From Bacteroidales bacterium (GTDB lineage Bacteria; Bacteroidota; Bacteroidia; Bacteroidales; Muribaculaceae): a stretch of 64,000 nt of DNA. The DNA lies in contig SUXG01000009.1 of the NCBI GenBank assembly GCA_015061085.1, positions 1 through 64,000 of the forward strand, written 5' to 3'. The translations under genes and the position numbers were made by a program. The notes under the pieces are model-generated. The model had not been told where the DNA came from, did no database searches, and was given only the letters and a program-made list of their open reading frames with translations. Shown one piece after another: positions 1 to 8,794 of the stretch (position 1 is the first letter of the stretch; every line of letters begins with the position of its first letter).

Positions 1-84
1 ACCTCTTCCCATTCCGAACAGAGAAGTTAAACCTCACCGCGCCGATGGTACTGCGAAAGTGGGAGAGTAGGTCATTGCCACCTA
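1..84 (+). rRNA. rrf: 5S ribosomal RNA, 3' part only
   Basis: The window opens inside a 5S rRNA gene. The text matches the conserved 3' two thirds of bacterial 5S rRNA: the CCATTCCGAACAG loop, then GAAGTTAA, CGCCGATGGTACTGC and GGGAGAGTAGGTC. The 5' part lies outside the window, so an rRNA operon ends here on the plus strand. The exact 3' end is placed by the end of the terminal helix and may be off by a few bases. A terminator hairpin follows immediately. Confidence 0.93.
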
Positions 85-92
85 AAAGGAGT

Positions 93-122
93 AAAGCTCG
101 AGCAAACGCTCGGGCTTTATTT
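93..122 (+). terminator. Rho-independent terminator of the rRNA operon
   Basis: An 11-bp stem AAAGCTCGAGC / GCTCGGGCTTT with one G-T wobble and an AAAC loop, followed by a short T-rich tract. It lies directly after the 5S rRNA, so it probably ends the rRNA operon. Confidence 0.8.
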
Positions 123-336
123 GTTATATACACGATTGGCAACAAATGAAGATAAGGAGTATTGGTAGGATAGGTGTAGAGGGGACAAAGAAACTGTTTA
201 GAGAGTGTAAAGAGAATGGTAGTGTATGAGCAATAGCGTATTTTTTAGCTATAGATTTGCAGAAATGACACAAGACTAATTTCCCGACTAAATAGCAATA
301 GCCATCTGATCGAACTATTAATAAATGTTTTAACAG

Positions 337-1917
337 TTGCATTGTAGAAAAATTTTTACTAACTTACACACAAATTCTCCTTTTATGATGTTTGGTACAT
401 TGCTTACATATTACAAAAGCATGCGTAACGGATATGTATCTACTTACCGTTATGATGATGTCGGCAATCGAACCGTAAAATTAAGTGGTAATGGTAATGC
501 AGTATTTGTATGTGCGAGTGATTCAAGCAATGGCTTTACTCAGACAAATAGATTTACAGCATACCCTAATCCATATATGGTTTACAATGGCTCAAAATAT
601 TTCAAACACATATATGTCGGTTCTGAACGTATCGTCTCTAAAGTTTCAGTTAACAATCCTGACTATGATCCTCGACAAGAAGATTGTGCTGGAAATGAAA
701 TTATCGGTTATAATGTTAAACTTCATTCACAACAGAAAGCATTGAGCGATAGCATTGCTTCAATATATGCTAAATTTGAAGTTCCATACTATCCGAACAA
801 TAATGATGATTATGGCTATAATTGGAATGATGGACTCCGTCGTTCTGTCTCCAATCCTGATAGTTATGGAGAACTTGCTTACTTCTACCATTCAGATCAT
901 TTGGGAAGTACTTCGTATGTTACTGATGCAAATGGTGCTGTAAGCCAACATGTGGAATATGTTCCGTTTGGAGAGGTGTTCATAGAGGAATTAAGCAGTT
1001 CGGCAAAGTTGAATACCCCATTCCTTTTCAATGGCAAGGAGCTTGACGAGGAAACAGGTCTATACTATTATGGAGCAAGGTATTATGACCCAAGGATTTC
1101 TTTGTGGTTATCTACTGACCCAATTGAGTTGAAATATCCGAATGTTTCAAGTTATGCGTATTGTGCAAATAATCCAGTAAACGCGATTGATCCTAATGGA
1201 GCAGAAATAGCTTTCTTTGAAAATGCAGAATACCGAGGAATTATTCCAGAATATTTATATTCTTCTGTTGTCAGAGATGATAATCTGAATAAATTTATAG
1301 AAGAATATAGTATTTCTGCATATTATAACAAAAACAATGACATCGTTGGATATAGTGCACAACGAAACGGGAGATTAGAATACATAATGACATCGCCAAG
1401 TGATATTGTCCAATTTATTAAAAATATTAGATTGTATAGAGCTGCTGCTTCACTTTATTATCAAAATGGGATGCCATCACGGGGTTGGGTAGCTTTAGTA
1501 TCAGGTGATGTATTACGCGGATTATCTCAACTATGGGCAGATGCTCTTACTGACCCCGAATACTATGTTTATGTTATGACAATGGTTGTTGGTGCTGGTA
1601 ATTATAATCCGTCTAAGAATATTAATTTTTCAAATAGGAGTTTACAACATATGTATTCTCGTTATGGTGCTGATTTTGGAATGAAAGCAAATTGGAATGA
1701 TACAACAGCTACAGCATTCAAAGAAGTTTTAAGAAAACATATCGACAAAGCAATCCCAATAAAAGGCACATATTGAGGAACTATGCAAGTTATTCATTAT
1801 TTTAATCCAAAAAATAAATTAAATGTAATGACAGATTTAGATGGATCCTTAATTGGTGTTTGGAAGTTAAGTAGTGAGCAAATAAAATGTTTAAAACAAA
1901 CTGGATCAGTAAAATAA
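337..1917 (+). pseudogene. RHS-repeat tip with colicin D-like tRNase domain, interrupted by in-frame TGA
   Basis: Remnant of a polymorphic toxin of the RHS/YD family. Residues about 35-288 are the C-terminal RHS core: a YRYDDVGNRT repeat, HSDHLGS, then GLYYYGARYYDP, and the DPNG boundary where the toxin tip begins. The 190-residue tip resembles colicin D-type tRNases near its end (HMYSRYGADFG, then NW, KHIDKA, IKGTY). The frame meets TGA at 1774-1776, but the same frame continues for 46 codons to TAA at 1915 and encodes the rest of that fold (HYFNPKNKLNVM, then DGSLIGVWKLSSEQ). Relatives read GTYRGT at this point, so a CGA-to-TGA change is the simplest explanation. The body is also missing upstream: full RHS proteins are far longer, and there is no secretion signal. 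It is probably an inactive, displaced tip cassette; family assignment is by motif memory. Confidence 0.75.
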
Positions 1918-1923
1918 TAATAT

Positions 1924-2373
1924 ATGAAAGATTGTTTTGATATATCTTTTATTATTCCTAAAGAAATACACTCTGATAATTTCGAAGAAGTATTAACCTG
2001 TTTAGGAATAAGTAAAGGAGAATGTATATTAAAAGATTTTCCCAAGAATAAGGCCCATGTTGATTATTATAGTTTCGATGATAATGATTATATTGAGATA
2101 TCAATTAGTATATCAAACCTATATTTTCATAAAGAGATATTTAGCAGTGAACTATATTTAATATCAAAGTTCATTAATCAATGTGTTAAGATATACAATA
2201 AAATTACTTATGCTTTGTGTAGTTATGAGTTAAATGGATATCTATTAGGAGGGATTACTAAGATGCAAGAGATCGAAGATCCTGTTTTTCTTTGCCAATT
2301 TCCAATTGTATATAGTTTTTATCCTAAAAAAGATGTGATTGTTAATCTTAACGCTCAAGATATATTTATTTAG
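1924..2373 (+). CDS. Putative immunity protein for the colicin D-like tip
   Basis: A 149-residue protein that starts 6 bp after the end of the toxin tip, the position immunity genes occupy in RHS and colicin modules. It has no signal peptide or clear membrane segment, as expected for a cytoplasmic inhibitor of a tRNase. It is rich in Asp, Glu, Ile and Tyr (for example SFDDNDYIEISISIS). I recognise no named family. The reading frame is intact although the toxin before it is broken, which fits retention for protection against siblings that carry the active toxin. The immunity role is inferred from position only. Confidence 0.5.
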   Translation: MKDCFDISFIIPKEIHSDNFEEVLTCLGISKGECILKDFPKNKAHVDYYSFDDNDYIEISISISNLYFHKEIFSSELYLISKFINQCVKIYNKITYALCSYELNGYLLGGITKMQEIEDPVFLCQFPIVYSFYPKKDVIVNLNAQDIFI

Positions 2374-2635
2374 AACTATCAGGTCAAATAATCATCAAAT
2401 TAATAATATTGATATTTTTGGCATAGTAAATAAAGGAGGAAACTCATGGAATACTGTACATGGGAAAACTAAATCATCAGATGTTTTTAAAACTATTACA
2501 GATTTATTAAATGTAAAACTTGAAGAAAATATAGGAATGAAGGATGGAAAGTTCCATCATTGGTATAAACAAGTAGAAGGAACTGCTCCTAATGGGACTA
2601 AATTTTATAGAATAGATAATAAAAATGTAGAATAA
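2339..2635 (+). pseudogene. Orphan C-terminal fragment of a second toxin cassette
   Basis: An open frame with no convincing start: the first possible initiator is a TTG inside the preceding immunity gene. The part after the immunity stop (about 2374 onward) reads like the end of a longer protein, with VNKGGNSWNTVHGKTKSSD, KDGKFHHWYKQVEGTAPNG and FYRIDNKN. RHS loci often carry a row of such headless tips, each followed by its immunity gene, that can recombine onto an intact RHS body. This fragment and the membrane protein after it fit that arrangement. Its biochemical activity is unknown. Confidence 0.4.
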
Positions 2636-2638
2636 CAA

Positions 2639-2978
2639 ATGACATCTAAATTAAATCTCATATTCATATATATTTTTTTTGCAATTATAAACTCCCCTAT
2701 TATTTATTTCGTAGTATATTTTTCGATTGGATTGAAAGAACAGGCTATAGAAATCTTTATAGATAGACCGATATATATATATATTGAAAAATGTTGTTTC
2801 AATTATAATTACATATTGTTTAGATATATCTATTTTGGGGATAATTAAATTAATCTCCCACCGATGTTCTCACAAAATTTATATCCAACCCCAATTGTTA
2901 TTGGGAATTTTAATTGAACTTATTTTTTTAAGTAATATTATTCTACTGCATAAATTATATATTTATAATTATGTTTAA
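2639..2978 (+). pseudogene. Small multi-pass membrane protein, frameshifted at an (AT)7 tract
   Basis: Two overlapping frames (2639-2848 and 2784-2978) make one sensible membrane protein of about 110 residues if the frame is changed near 2771-2784. The first half has a start ATG three bases after the previous stop and one hydrophobic segment (IFIYIFFAIINSPIIYFVV). The second half has two more (VSIIITYCLDISILGII and LLLGILIELIFLSNIILL). The frames meet exactly at a run of seven AT dinucleotides, a classic slippage site. Its position after a toxin fragment suggests a membrane-located immunity protein. Whether the shift is fixed decay or reversible phase variation cannot be told from one sequence. 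Confidence 0.5.
2771..2784 (+). repeat. (AT)7 dinucleotide tract at the frameshift point
   Basis: Seven perfect AT repeats sit where the two halves of the 2639-2978 membrane protein change frame. Loss of one AT unit (2 bp) from an ancestral eight would give the observed shift. Confidence 0.8.
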
Positions 2979-3034
2979 TAACCCTCAAACTATTGAATAT
3001 CGTAATGAACAGAATCGAGAAAAAAAGAGATAAT

Positions 3035-3520
3035 ATGAAATACTTTATACTTTGCATCCTTGTCTGTATAGGGGGTATTAGCTGCATTTTAAGACAAAAT
3101 GCAATAAATAAGCATACAACTTCAATACCTGAAGAAATTTATGCTCATCCATTTGATTATTCAAAGAAATGGGATGATTATAGTACTGATATAAAGCCCT
3201 ATAATGTATTAGATATGACAAATAAATCAGTTACTGAAATTAATCAGTTATATGGAAAACCAATATTTAATGAATCTGATACAATTTGTTATGGAAAAAT
3301 ACGTCATTCTTCCGTTGATACTACTTATTTTTATCATAATGAACCATATATCGCATATATGTTTAGAGGAACTCCTAAAATCCCATTATATCAAATGTGG
3401 TGGAAAATGAATCGAGACAGTATTACATATATTTTGGTTTTATATTGCATAAATAAAGATGGTGATAGGTATCCTGTTTATGGTTATGCTTATGATGAAA
3501 ACAAACCACTTCCTAAATAA
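3035..3520 (+). CDS. Hypothetical lipoprotein
   Basis: I choose the ATG at 3035 rather than the upstream in-frame ATG at 2993, because it begins a classic lipoprotein signal: a short charged start, a hydrophobic stretch (FILCILVCIGG) and the lipobox ISC at about residue 19. The mature part, about 140 residues, is rich in Tyr and Asp and contains NVLDMTNKSVTEINQLYGKP, a pattern reminiscent of SmpA/BamE-like folds in which a residue pair precedes LxGxP; this is only a suggestion. The protein should sit in the outer or inner membrane leaflet. It lies at the end of the toxin-cassette island and may belong to it. Function unknown. Confidence 0.6.
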   Translation: MKYFILCILVCIGGISCILRQNAINKHTTSIPEEIYAHPFDYSKKWDDYSTDIKPYNVLDMTNKSVTEINQLYGKPIFNESDTICYGKIRHSSVDTTYFYHNEPYIAYMFRGTPKIPLYQMWWKMNRDSITYILVLYCINKDGDRYPVYGYAYDENKPLPK

Positions 3521-3850
3521 TTTCGACTAAGAATCTATTTCTTTATTGACCACTTTGTTCTTCGCATTTATGGCGAGCCGAGTAGTTTTTGATGTGAGTC
3601 TCGTTCGGCTATGCCGACCATAAAACCAGCTTTGCAGACTTTTATTACTCGCTCACTATCGAATACCATGTATTTCATTTATGACTTGTTATGCGAGCTT
3701 CATCACTATTCGATGTTCAATGTTTTTTTATGATATATATAATATTTTAGTGACATTTTGTCATACTATATATTATTAAATTAATGATTTATAATGTGGT
3801 ATGCAATTTGTAGTTTGTCTGATAATGTTTAATTATAAATATAAAATATT
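3521..3850. other. Gene-free stretch of 330 bp
   Basis: No supported gene. The first 200 bp are less AT-rich than the flanks and contain short inverted motifs (for example CGGC-TAT-GCCG near 3608) and two loose copies of a TCACTAT-CGA motif, which look like debris of a lost element. The last 110 bp are very AT-rich and should hold the htpG promoter, but I see no strong consensus box. Confidence 0.4.
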
Positions 3851-5863
3851 ATGAAGTCTGGAAAAATAGGGGTTACAACAGAAAATATCTTCCCTGTAAT
3901 TAAGAAATTTTTATACTCGGATCATGAAATTTTTTTACGTGAGTTGGTATCAAATGCAATAGATGCAACACAAAAATTAAAGACTTTAACTTCTGTAGGT
4001 GAATTTAAAGGCGAGTTGGGAGATTTAAGAGTTACTATTTCTGTAGATAAGGAAAAAGGTACATTGACAGTTTCTGATAATGGCGTAGGTATGGATTCTG
4101 ATGATATTGAAAAATATATAAATCAGATTGCTTTTTCAGGAGCTGAAGAGTTTTTGACAAAGTATAAAGATTCGGCAAATTCAATTATAGGTCATTTCGG
4201 TTTGGGTTTTTATTCGGCCTTTATGGTATCTAAAAATGTTGAAATTAATACATTGTCGTATAAGGATGGCTCTAAACCTGTTAGATGGTCGTGTGATGGT
4301 TCGCCAGAATATGTCATAGAAGAGGGTAGCAGAGAAGAACGAGGAACAGATGTAATTCTTTATATTGATGATGATTCAAAAGAATTTTTGGAATCAACAA
4401 GAATAGAAACTTTATTGAAGAAATATTGTCGATTCCTACCTATTCCGGTTATATTCGGAAAGGAACAAGAATGGAAGGATGGCAAATATATTGATACAGA
4501 AAGGGATAAAATAATTAATTCAGTAGAACCTTTGTGGTCAAGAAAACCTTCAGAATTAAAAGATGAAGACTATATAAAGTTTTATCATGAATTAAATCCT
4601 GTTAATGAAGATCCAATGTTTTGGATACATTTAAATGTTGATTATCCGTTTACATTAACCGGTATTTTGTATTTTCCTAAGATAAAGTCAAATATTGATA
4701 TACAAAAGAATAGAATTCAACTTTATTGTAATCAAGTTTTTGTGACAGATCAAGTTGAAGGCGTAGTTCCTGAATTTATGATGTTAATGCAAGGAGTGAT
4801 TGATTCACCTGATATTCCACTTAATGTGTCACGAAGTTATTTGCAAGCTGATGGACAAGTGAAAAAAATATCATCCTATATATCAAAAAAAGTCTCAGAA
4901 CGATTGGATAAAATGTTTAAAAATAATCGATCTGATTTCCAACAAAAGTGGGATGATATAAAACTTTTCATAGAATATGGTATGTTATCAGATGAAAAAT
5001 TCTGTGATTCAGCAATGAAATATGCTTTATTAAAGGATGTTGATGGTAATTACTTTACATTTGACGAATATCTATCATTAGTTAAATCCTGTCAAACAGA
5101 TAAAGATGGAAACATAGTATATTTGTATTCAACAAATGAAGAAGATCAATATTCTTATATAGAATCAGCAAGGAATAGAGGTTATAATATTCTTTTAATG
5201 GATGGCCAATTAGATAACCATTTTATTGGTTTGTTAGAGCATAAACTTGATAAAACAAGAATTGTACGAGTTGATTCAGATATAATTGATCGCTTAATAG
5301 TTAAGGAGGATATAAAGAAAGTTGAATTGACAACGATTCAAAAGGATATTGTTTCTTTTTTATTTAAGTCACAAATACCTACAATAGATAATGTTGAGTT
5401 TGTTGTAAATTTGGATTCTCTTGGATCGACAGAATTACCGGCAATTATTACGCAGAATGAATTTATGCGAAGAATGAAAGAGATGTCAGCAATGCAGCCG
5501 GGTCTTAATTTTTATGGAGAAATGCCGGATAGTTTTGTGCTAACTATAAATACAGCAAATGAAACAGTTAAAACAATTGTTTCAGAAGTATGTAAATCAA
5601 TTGAGGATAAAATATTACCTATAATAAATGAAATAGATGAAATTAATAAAAAAATTTCGTCAACAGAAGTTTCAGAAGATGAAAAATCTACTTTAAAAAC
5701 AAAAGTATCTGAATTAAAGGTAAATGAAGAGTCAATTATATCGGATTATGCAAAAACTCAAGATATAGTGAAACAAATAATTGATTTATCTTTATTGCAG
5801 TCAAATTTATTACGAGGAGAGAATTTGGGTAAATTTATTAGAAGATCATATTCAATGATGTAA
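3851..5863 (+). CDS. htpG: Molecular chaperone HtpG (Hsp90)
   Basis: ATP-dependent Hsp90 chaperone that acts as a cytoplasmic homodimer. The N-terminal GHKL ATPase shows the motif ELVSNAIDA (catalytic Glu31, Mg-binding Asn35), DNGVGM at 76-81 and the lid GHFGLGF at 114-120. The middle domain carries the conserved region around NVSRSYLQ, and the dimerisation domain follows. The total of 670 residues is near the 620-680 usual for the family. It stands alone, with a hairpin terminator shared with the convergent crp-like gene downstream. The gene is strongly AT-rich, like the surrounding chromosome. Confidence 0.97.
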   Translation: MKSGKIGVTTENIFPVIKKFLYSDHEIFLRELVSNAIDATQKLKTLTSVGEFKGELGDLRVTISVDKEKGTLTVSDNGVGMDSDDIEKYINQIAFSGAEEFLTKYKDSANSIIGHFGLGFYSAFMVSKNVEINTLSYKDGSKPVRWSCDGSPEYVIEEGSREERGTDVILYIDDDSKEFLESTRIETLLKKYCRFLPIPVIFGKEQEWKDGKYIDTERDKIINSVEPLWSRKPSELKDEDYIKFYHELNPVNEDPMFWIHLNVDYPFTLTGILYFPKIKSNIDIQKNRIQLYCNQVFVTDQVEGVVPEFMMLMQGVIDSPDIPLNVSRSYLQADGQVKKISSYISKKVSERLDKMFKNNRSDFQQKWDDIKLFIEYGMLSDEKFCDSAMKYALLKDVDGNYFTFDEYLSLVKSCQTDKDGNIVYLYSTNEEDQYSYIESARNRGYNILLMDGQLDNHFIGLLEHKLDKTRIVRVDSDIIDRLIVKEDIKKVELTTIQKDIVSFLFKSQIPTIDNVEFVVNLDSLGSTELPAIITQNEFMRRMKEMSAMQPGLNFYGEMPDSFVLTINTANETVKTIVSEVCKSIEDKILPIINEIDEINKKISSTEVSEDEKSTLKTKVSELKVNEESIISDYAKTQDIVKQIIDLSLLQSNLLRGENLGKFIRRSYSMM

Positions 5864-5936
5864 CGGATAAGTCATATGATTGGATATGATTATAGATATT
5901 ATCATAAATAAAACTAATCGATAAAGGTTATTAAAT

Positions 5937-5969
5937 ATGGGCTGAATCTGGCAAATAGATTCAGCCCAT
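5937..5969 (+). terminator. Bidirectional hairpin between htpG and the crp-like gene
   Basis: A 13-bp perfect stem ATGGGCTGAATCT / AGATTCAGCCCAT with a 7-base loop, in the gap between two convergent genes. AT-rich tracts flank both sides, so it can end transcription from either direction. Confidence 0.75.
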
Positions 5970-6023
5970 TATATTGTTATTTAGTATAAATCAATTTATA
6001 AGATTATGCCAATAGGATAATTA

Positions 6024-6725
6024 TCAGCCAAATTTTGCGATTTTGCGAAGTTGCGATTCATTCATAATTTTTATGCGTCGGCCATCGACAACAATTAATT
6101 TTTCATTTACAAAACCACTAAGAGTTCTGATAGCATTAGAAGTAGTCATATTAGAGAGATTTGCTAAATCTTCTCTACTCATATAAATTTTTAATGTTTG
6201 TTCATCATCCTCTAAGCCATAATTGTCTCTTAAAATTAATATTGCTTCAGCTAATCGTCCTCTAATATGTTTCTGAGTAAGATTCACAATTTTTGTGTCA
6301 GAGCCACCAAGATTTCGAGATAGCTCATGAATAAAAAACATTGCTAAATCATTATTGTTGCGAATTAAACTTTCAACAATTTCCATTGGTATATATCCAA
6401 GCGTAGATTGTTCGAATGCGGCAACACTTGAAACATAAGGTTCACGAGCAAAGTATGCACGATAACCAAAATACTGAACCGGTCGAAAAAGTCTTAATAT
6501 TTGAGTACGTTCACCAACTCCATTTTTATACATTTTTACTTTTCCTTCAAGAAGAATCCATAGGTTTTCAGGATCTTCTTTTTCAGCATAGATAATTTGG
6601 TTTTTTTTAAAGTTTTGTATATGAAAATTATCTATAATAGTTCGTTTATCTTTTGGTGTAAGCACATTCCAAAGATCGCTTAAATCTTCTTTTACAATTC
6701 GTTCTAATGTACTTTTCTTAATCAT
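6024..6725 (-). CDS. Crp/Fnr family transcriptional regulator
   Basis: A 233-residue regulator with an N-terminal cyclic-nucleotide-binding-like beta-roll (residues about 20-130; motif NLWILLEGKVKMY, then FGYRAYFA) and a C-terminal winged helix of the Crp type (about 155-225; MSREDLANLSNMTTSNAIRTL is the helix-turn-helix). No cysteine cluster is present, so it is not an oxygen-sensing Fnr. The ligand is unknown; the Arg-Ser pair typical of cAMP contacts is not evident. Such regulators in Bacteroidales often control stress or carbon responses, but no target is visible here. It is convergent with htpG and divergent from the DAHP synthase gene. Confidence 0.85.
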   Translation of the reverse strand: MIKKSTLERIVKEDLSDLWNVLTPKDKRTIIDNFHIQNFKKNQIIYAEKEDPENLWILLEGKVKMYKNGVGERTQILRLFRPVQYFGYRAYFAREPYVSSVAAFEQSTLGYIPMEIVESLIRNNNDLAMFFIHELSRNLGGSDTKIVNLTQKHIRGRLAEAILILRDNYGLEDDEQTLKIYMSREDLANLSNMTTSNAIRTLSGFVNEKLIVVDGRRIKIMNESQLRKIAKFG

Positions 6726-6762
6726 ATCATGGGATAATCTAATCTTTTTATGTTATAGAACA

Positions 6763-6770
6763 CAAATATA
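6763..6770 (-). promoter_or_regulatory. Candidate -7 box for the crp-like gene
   Basis: On the minus strand this reads TATATTTG, matching the Bacteroides TAnnTTTG element about 38 bp before the ATG. No clear TTG box is seen 19-20 bp further upstream. Confidence 0.45.
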
Positions 6771-6831
6771 CAACATTTTTTTAGAACATAAAAATTTGAA
6801 TGATAAAAGTTGATATAAAGATATAAATTAA

Positions 6832-6862
6832 TTTGTTGTTAAAATAAAATTTATTATTTTTG
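6832..6862 (+). promoter_or_regulatory. Bacteroides-type promoter of the DAHP synthase gene
   Basis: TTTG at 6832-6835, a 19-bp spacer and TATTTTTG at 6855-6862 match the Bacteroidetes housekeeping consensus exactly. The expected transcript start, near 6869, leaves a leader of about 18 bases before the ATG at 6887. Confidence 0.8.
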
Positions 6863-6886
6863 CGTAATCATGAAAATTATTGATAA

Positions 6887-7960
6887 ATGAAAAATTTTGA
6901 GCCAATATTATCCAATAATATAACTACTGAATTGCCATTGATAATTGCCGGTCCGTGTAGTGCGGAGTCTGAATCACAGGTTCTGCAAATAGCCGGTGAA
7001 CTAAATGCTAATGGTATAAATGTGTTTAGGGCAGGGATCTGGAAACCACGAACAAAACCCGGAGGATTTGAAGGTGTAGGATCTAAAGGTTTGGATTGGC
7101 TAAGAAAAGTGAAACAGCAATACGGAATGTATGTTTCTACGGAGGTCGCTAATAAAAATCATGTTATAGAAGCAGTATCTTCAGGAGTTGATATCTTATG
7201 GATAGGTGCACGAACATGTGCAAATCCATTTGCAATGCAAGAAATTGCAGATACATTGGAGATGTTGTCTATCGATATTCCTGTTTTAATTAAGAATCCA
7301 GTAAATCCGGATTTAGAATTATGGATTGGGGGTATTCAGCGTATATATAATGCTGGAATAAGAAGGATAGGTGCTATTCATAGAGGTTTTAGTGTTTATG
7401 GAAAGCATATATATCGTAATCAGCCACAATGGCATTTACCAATAGAACTTCATAGACGATTTCCGGATTTGAGTATTATACATGATCCGAGTCATGTAGG
7501 AGGAAAAAGGGAATTTGTATCTACTTTGTCGCAGCAGGCTTTGGATTTAGGTTTTGATGGTCTTATGATTGAAACACATGATAATCCTGATTGCGCATTG
7601 AGTGATAAAGATCAGCAAATAACGCCAAAGGCATTATTTGAAATTTTATCAAAATTGGTTTATAGAAAAAAGGATCAGACTAATGAAATTCTTAATCAAT
7701 TACGTCAGCAAATAGATGAATATGATTATGAGTTGATTGAGCTTTTGGCAAAGCGAATGTCTGTGTGTAGGGAAATTGGTGAATACAAAAAAGAAAAGGC
7801 AATATCAATTGTTCAAAATAAGAGATATGATGAGATAATGTCTTCAAGAGTTTTGAGAGCAAATCAATTAGGTTTGTCAAGTGAATTTATTGTTAAGGTT
7901 TTAGAATCAGTTCATACAGAAAGTATACGTCAGCAAATTGATGTTTTTAGAAAAGAATAA
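6887..7960 (+). CDS. Bifunctional DAHP synthase / chorismate mutase type II
   Basis: Catalyses the first step of aromatic amino-acid synthesis (PEP + erythrose 4-phosphate to DAHP) and, through the fused domain, chorismate to prephenate. Residues about 15-260 form the class I-beta DAHP/KDO8P synthase barrel: AGPCSAES near the start, GIWKPRTKPGGFEG, WIGART, IKNPVNPD, HRGFS, DPSHVGG and the IETHDNPD metal site. Residues about 268-355 are an AroQ-type chorismate mutase (IDEYDYELIELLAKRMSV, then IGEYKK). The two-domain length of 357 is standard for Bacteroidetes. It is followed 5 bp later by an SDR gene, so the two are probably co-transcribed. Confidence 0.95.
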   Translation: MKNFEPILSNNITTELPLIIAGPCSAESESQVLQIAGELNANGINVFRAGIWKPRTKPGGFEGVGSKGLDWLRKVKQQYGMYVSTEVANKNHVIEAVSSGVDILWIGARTCANPFAMQEIADTLEMLSIDIPVLIKNPVNPDLELWIGGIQRIYNAGIRRIGAIHRGFSVYGKHIYRNQPQWHLPIELHRRFPDLSIIHDPSHVGGKREFVSTLSQQALDLGFDGLMIETHDNPDCALSDKDQQITPKALFEILSKLVYRKKDQTNEILNQLRQQIDEYDYELIELLAKRMSVCREIGEYKKEKAISIVQNKRYDEIMSSRVLRANQLGLSSEFIVKVLESVHTESIRQQIDVFRKE

Positions 7961-7965
7961 ATATT

Positions 7966-8703
7966 ATGTTAAAAAGAATAGTTATAGTAGGTGCTTCTTC
8001 AGGTTTAGGTAAAGAGATTGCTTTAATATTTTTAGAGAAAGGTTGGAAGGTAGGTATTGCATCTCGTAACATAGAAGCCTTAAAAGAGATAGAAATATTG
8101 TATCCGCAAAGAGTAGTTAGTCATCAGATTGATATAAACGATGAGAATGCAATAATTGATTTAGAAAATTTAATCGAAGAATTAGGAGGAATAGATGTTT
8201 ATTTTCATAGTTCAGGCATAGGCTCTCAGAATACATTGATTGACATTAATGTTGAAATATCAACATGTAAAACAAATGTACTTGGTTTTACAAGAATGGT
8301 TGATTATATGTATAATTATTTCAAGACAAATAATATTTCAGGACAAATCTGTGTTATATCGTCGATTGCCGGGACAAAAGGTTTAGGTGTATCTCCGGCA
8401 TATAGTGCTACAAAAAGGTTTCAAAATACGTATATTGAATGTTTAGAACAATTGTCACACATGCAAAAACTGAATATATCATTTACAGATATTCGTCCGG
8501 GTTTTGTGAAGACAGCATTATTGAATGATGGCAATAATTATCCTATGTTAATGGGTGTAAAGTATGCGGCCAAAAAAATAGTATCTGCAGTAGAGAGAAA
8601 AAAACGAATAGCAATAGTGGATTGGAAATATGCGATATTAGTTAAATTTTGGAAGTTGATACCACGTTGGTTGTGGGTTAGATTGCCGGTAAAGACTAAG
8701 TAG
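7966..8703 (+). CDS. SDR-family oxidoreductase
   Basis: Short-chain dehydrogenase/reductase of 245 residues. It has the nucleotide-binding motif GASSGLG at 9-15, a serine pair at 132-133 (ISSIAG) and the catalytic YSATK (Tyr146, Lys150). A hydrophobic, basic C-terminus (KYAILVKFWKLIPRWLW) may associate with membrane. The substrate is not evident from sequence. It begins 5 bp after the DAHP synthase gene and ends in front of a strong terminator. Confidence 0.88.
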   Translation: MLKRIVIVGASSGLGKEIALIFLEKGWKVGIASRNIEALKEIEILYPQRVVSHQIDINDENAIIDLENLIEELGGIDVYFHSSGIGSQNTLIDINVEISTCKTNVLGFTRMVDYMYNYFKTNNISGQICVISSIAGTKGLGVSPAYSATKRFQNTYIECLEQLSHMQKLNISFTDIRPGFVKTALLNDGNNYPMLMGVKYAAKKIVSAVERKKRIAIVDWKYAILVKFWKLIPRWLWVRLPVKTK

Positions 8704-8745
8704 TAGAGTAGAGCCTTATCAGTAATAATTGTTAAATAGATAAAA

Positions 8746-8772
8746 AAGAGCAGCCCGCAACGGACTGCTCTT
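8746..8772 (+). terminator. Bidirectional terminator between the SDR and EF-G2 genes
   Basis: Stem AAGAGCAG / CTGCTCTT with a short inner CC-GG pairing. T-rich tracts on both sides (TTCTTTATCT on plus; AAAAAA upstream, giving T on minus) serve the two convergent genes. Confidence 0.8.
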
Positions 8773-8794
8773 CTTTATCTTATTGTTGAATATA

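Noticed and set aside
1774-1776. TGA read as tryptophan or selenocysteine
   Set aside because: Genes in this window end in TGA (for example coaBC, dinucleotide-spaced neighbours and xth-side genes) without extension, so TGA is a normal stop; no selenocysteine insertion element is seen.
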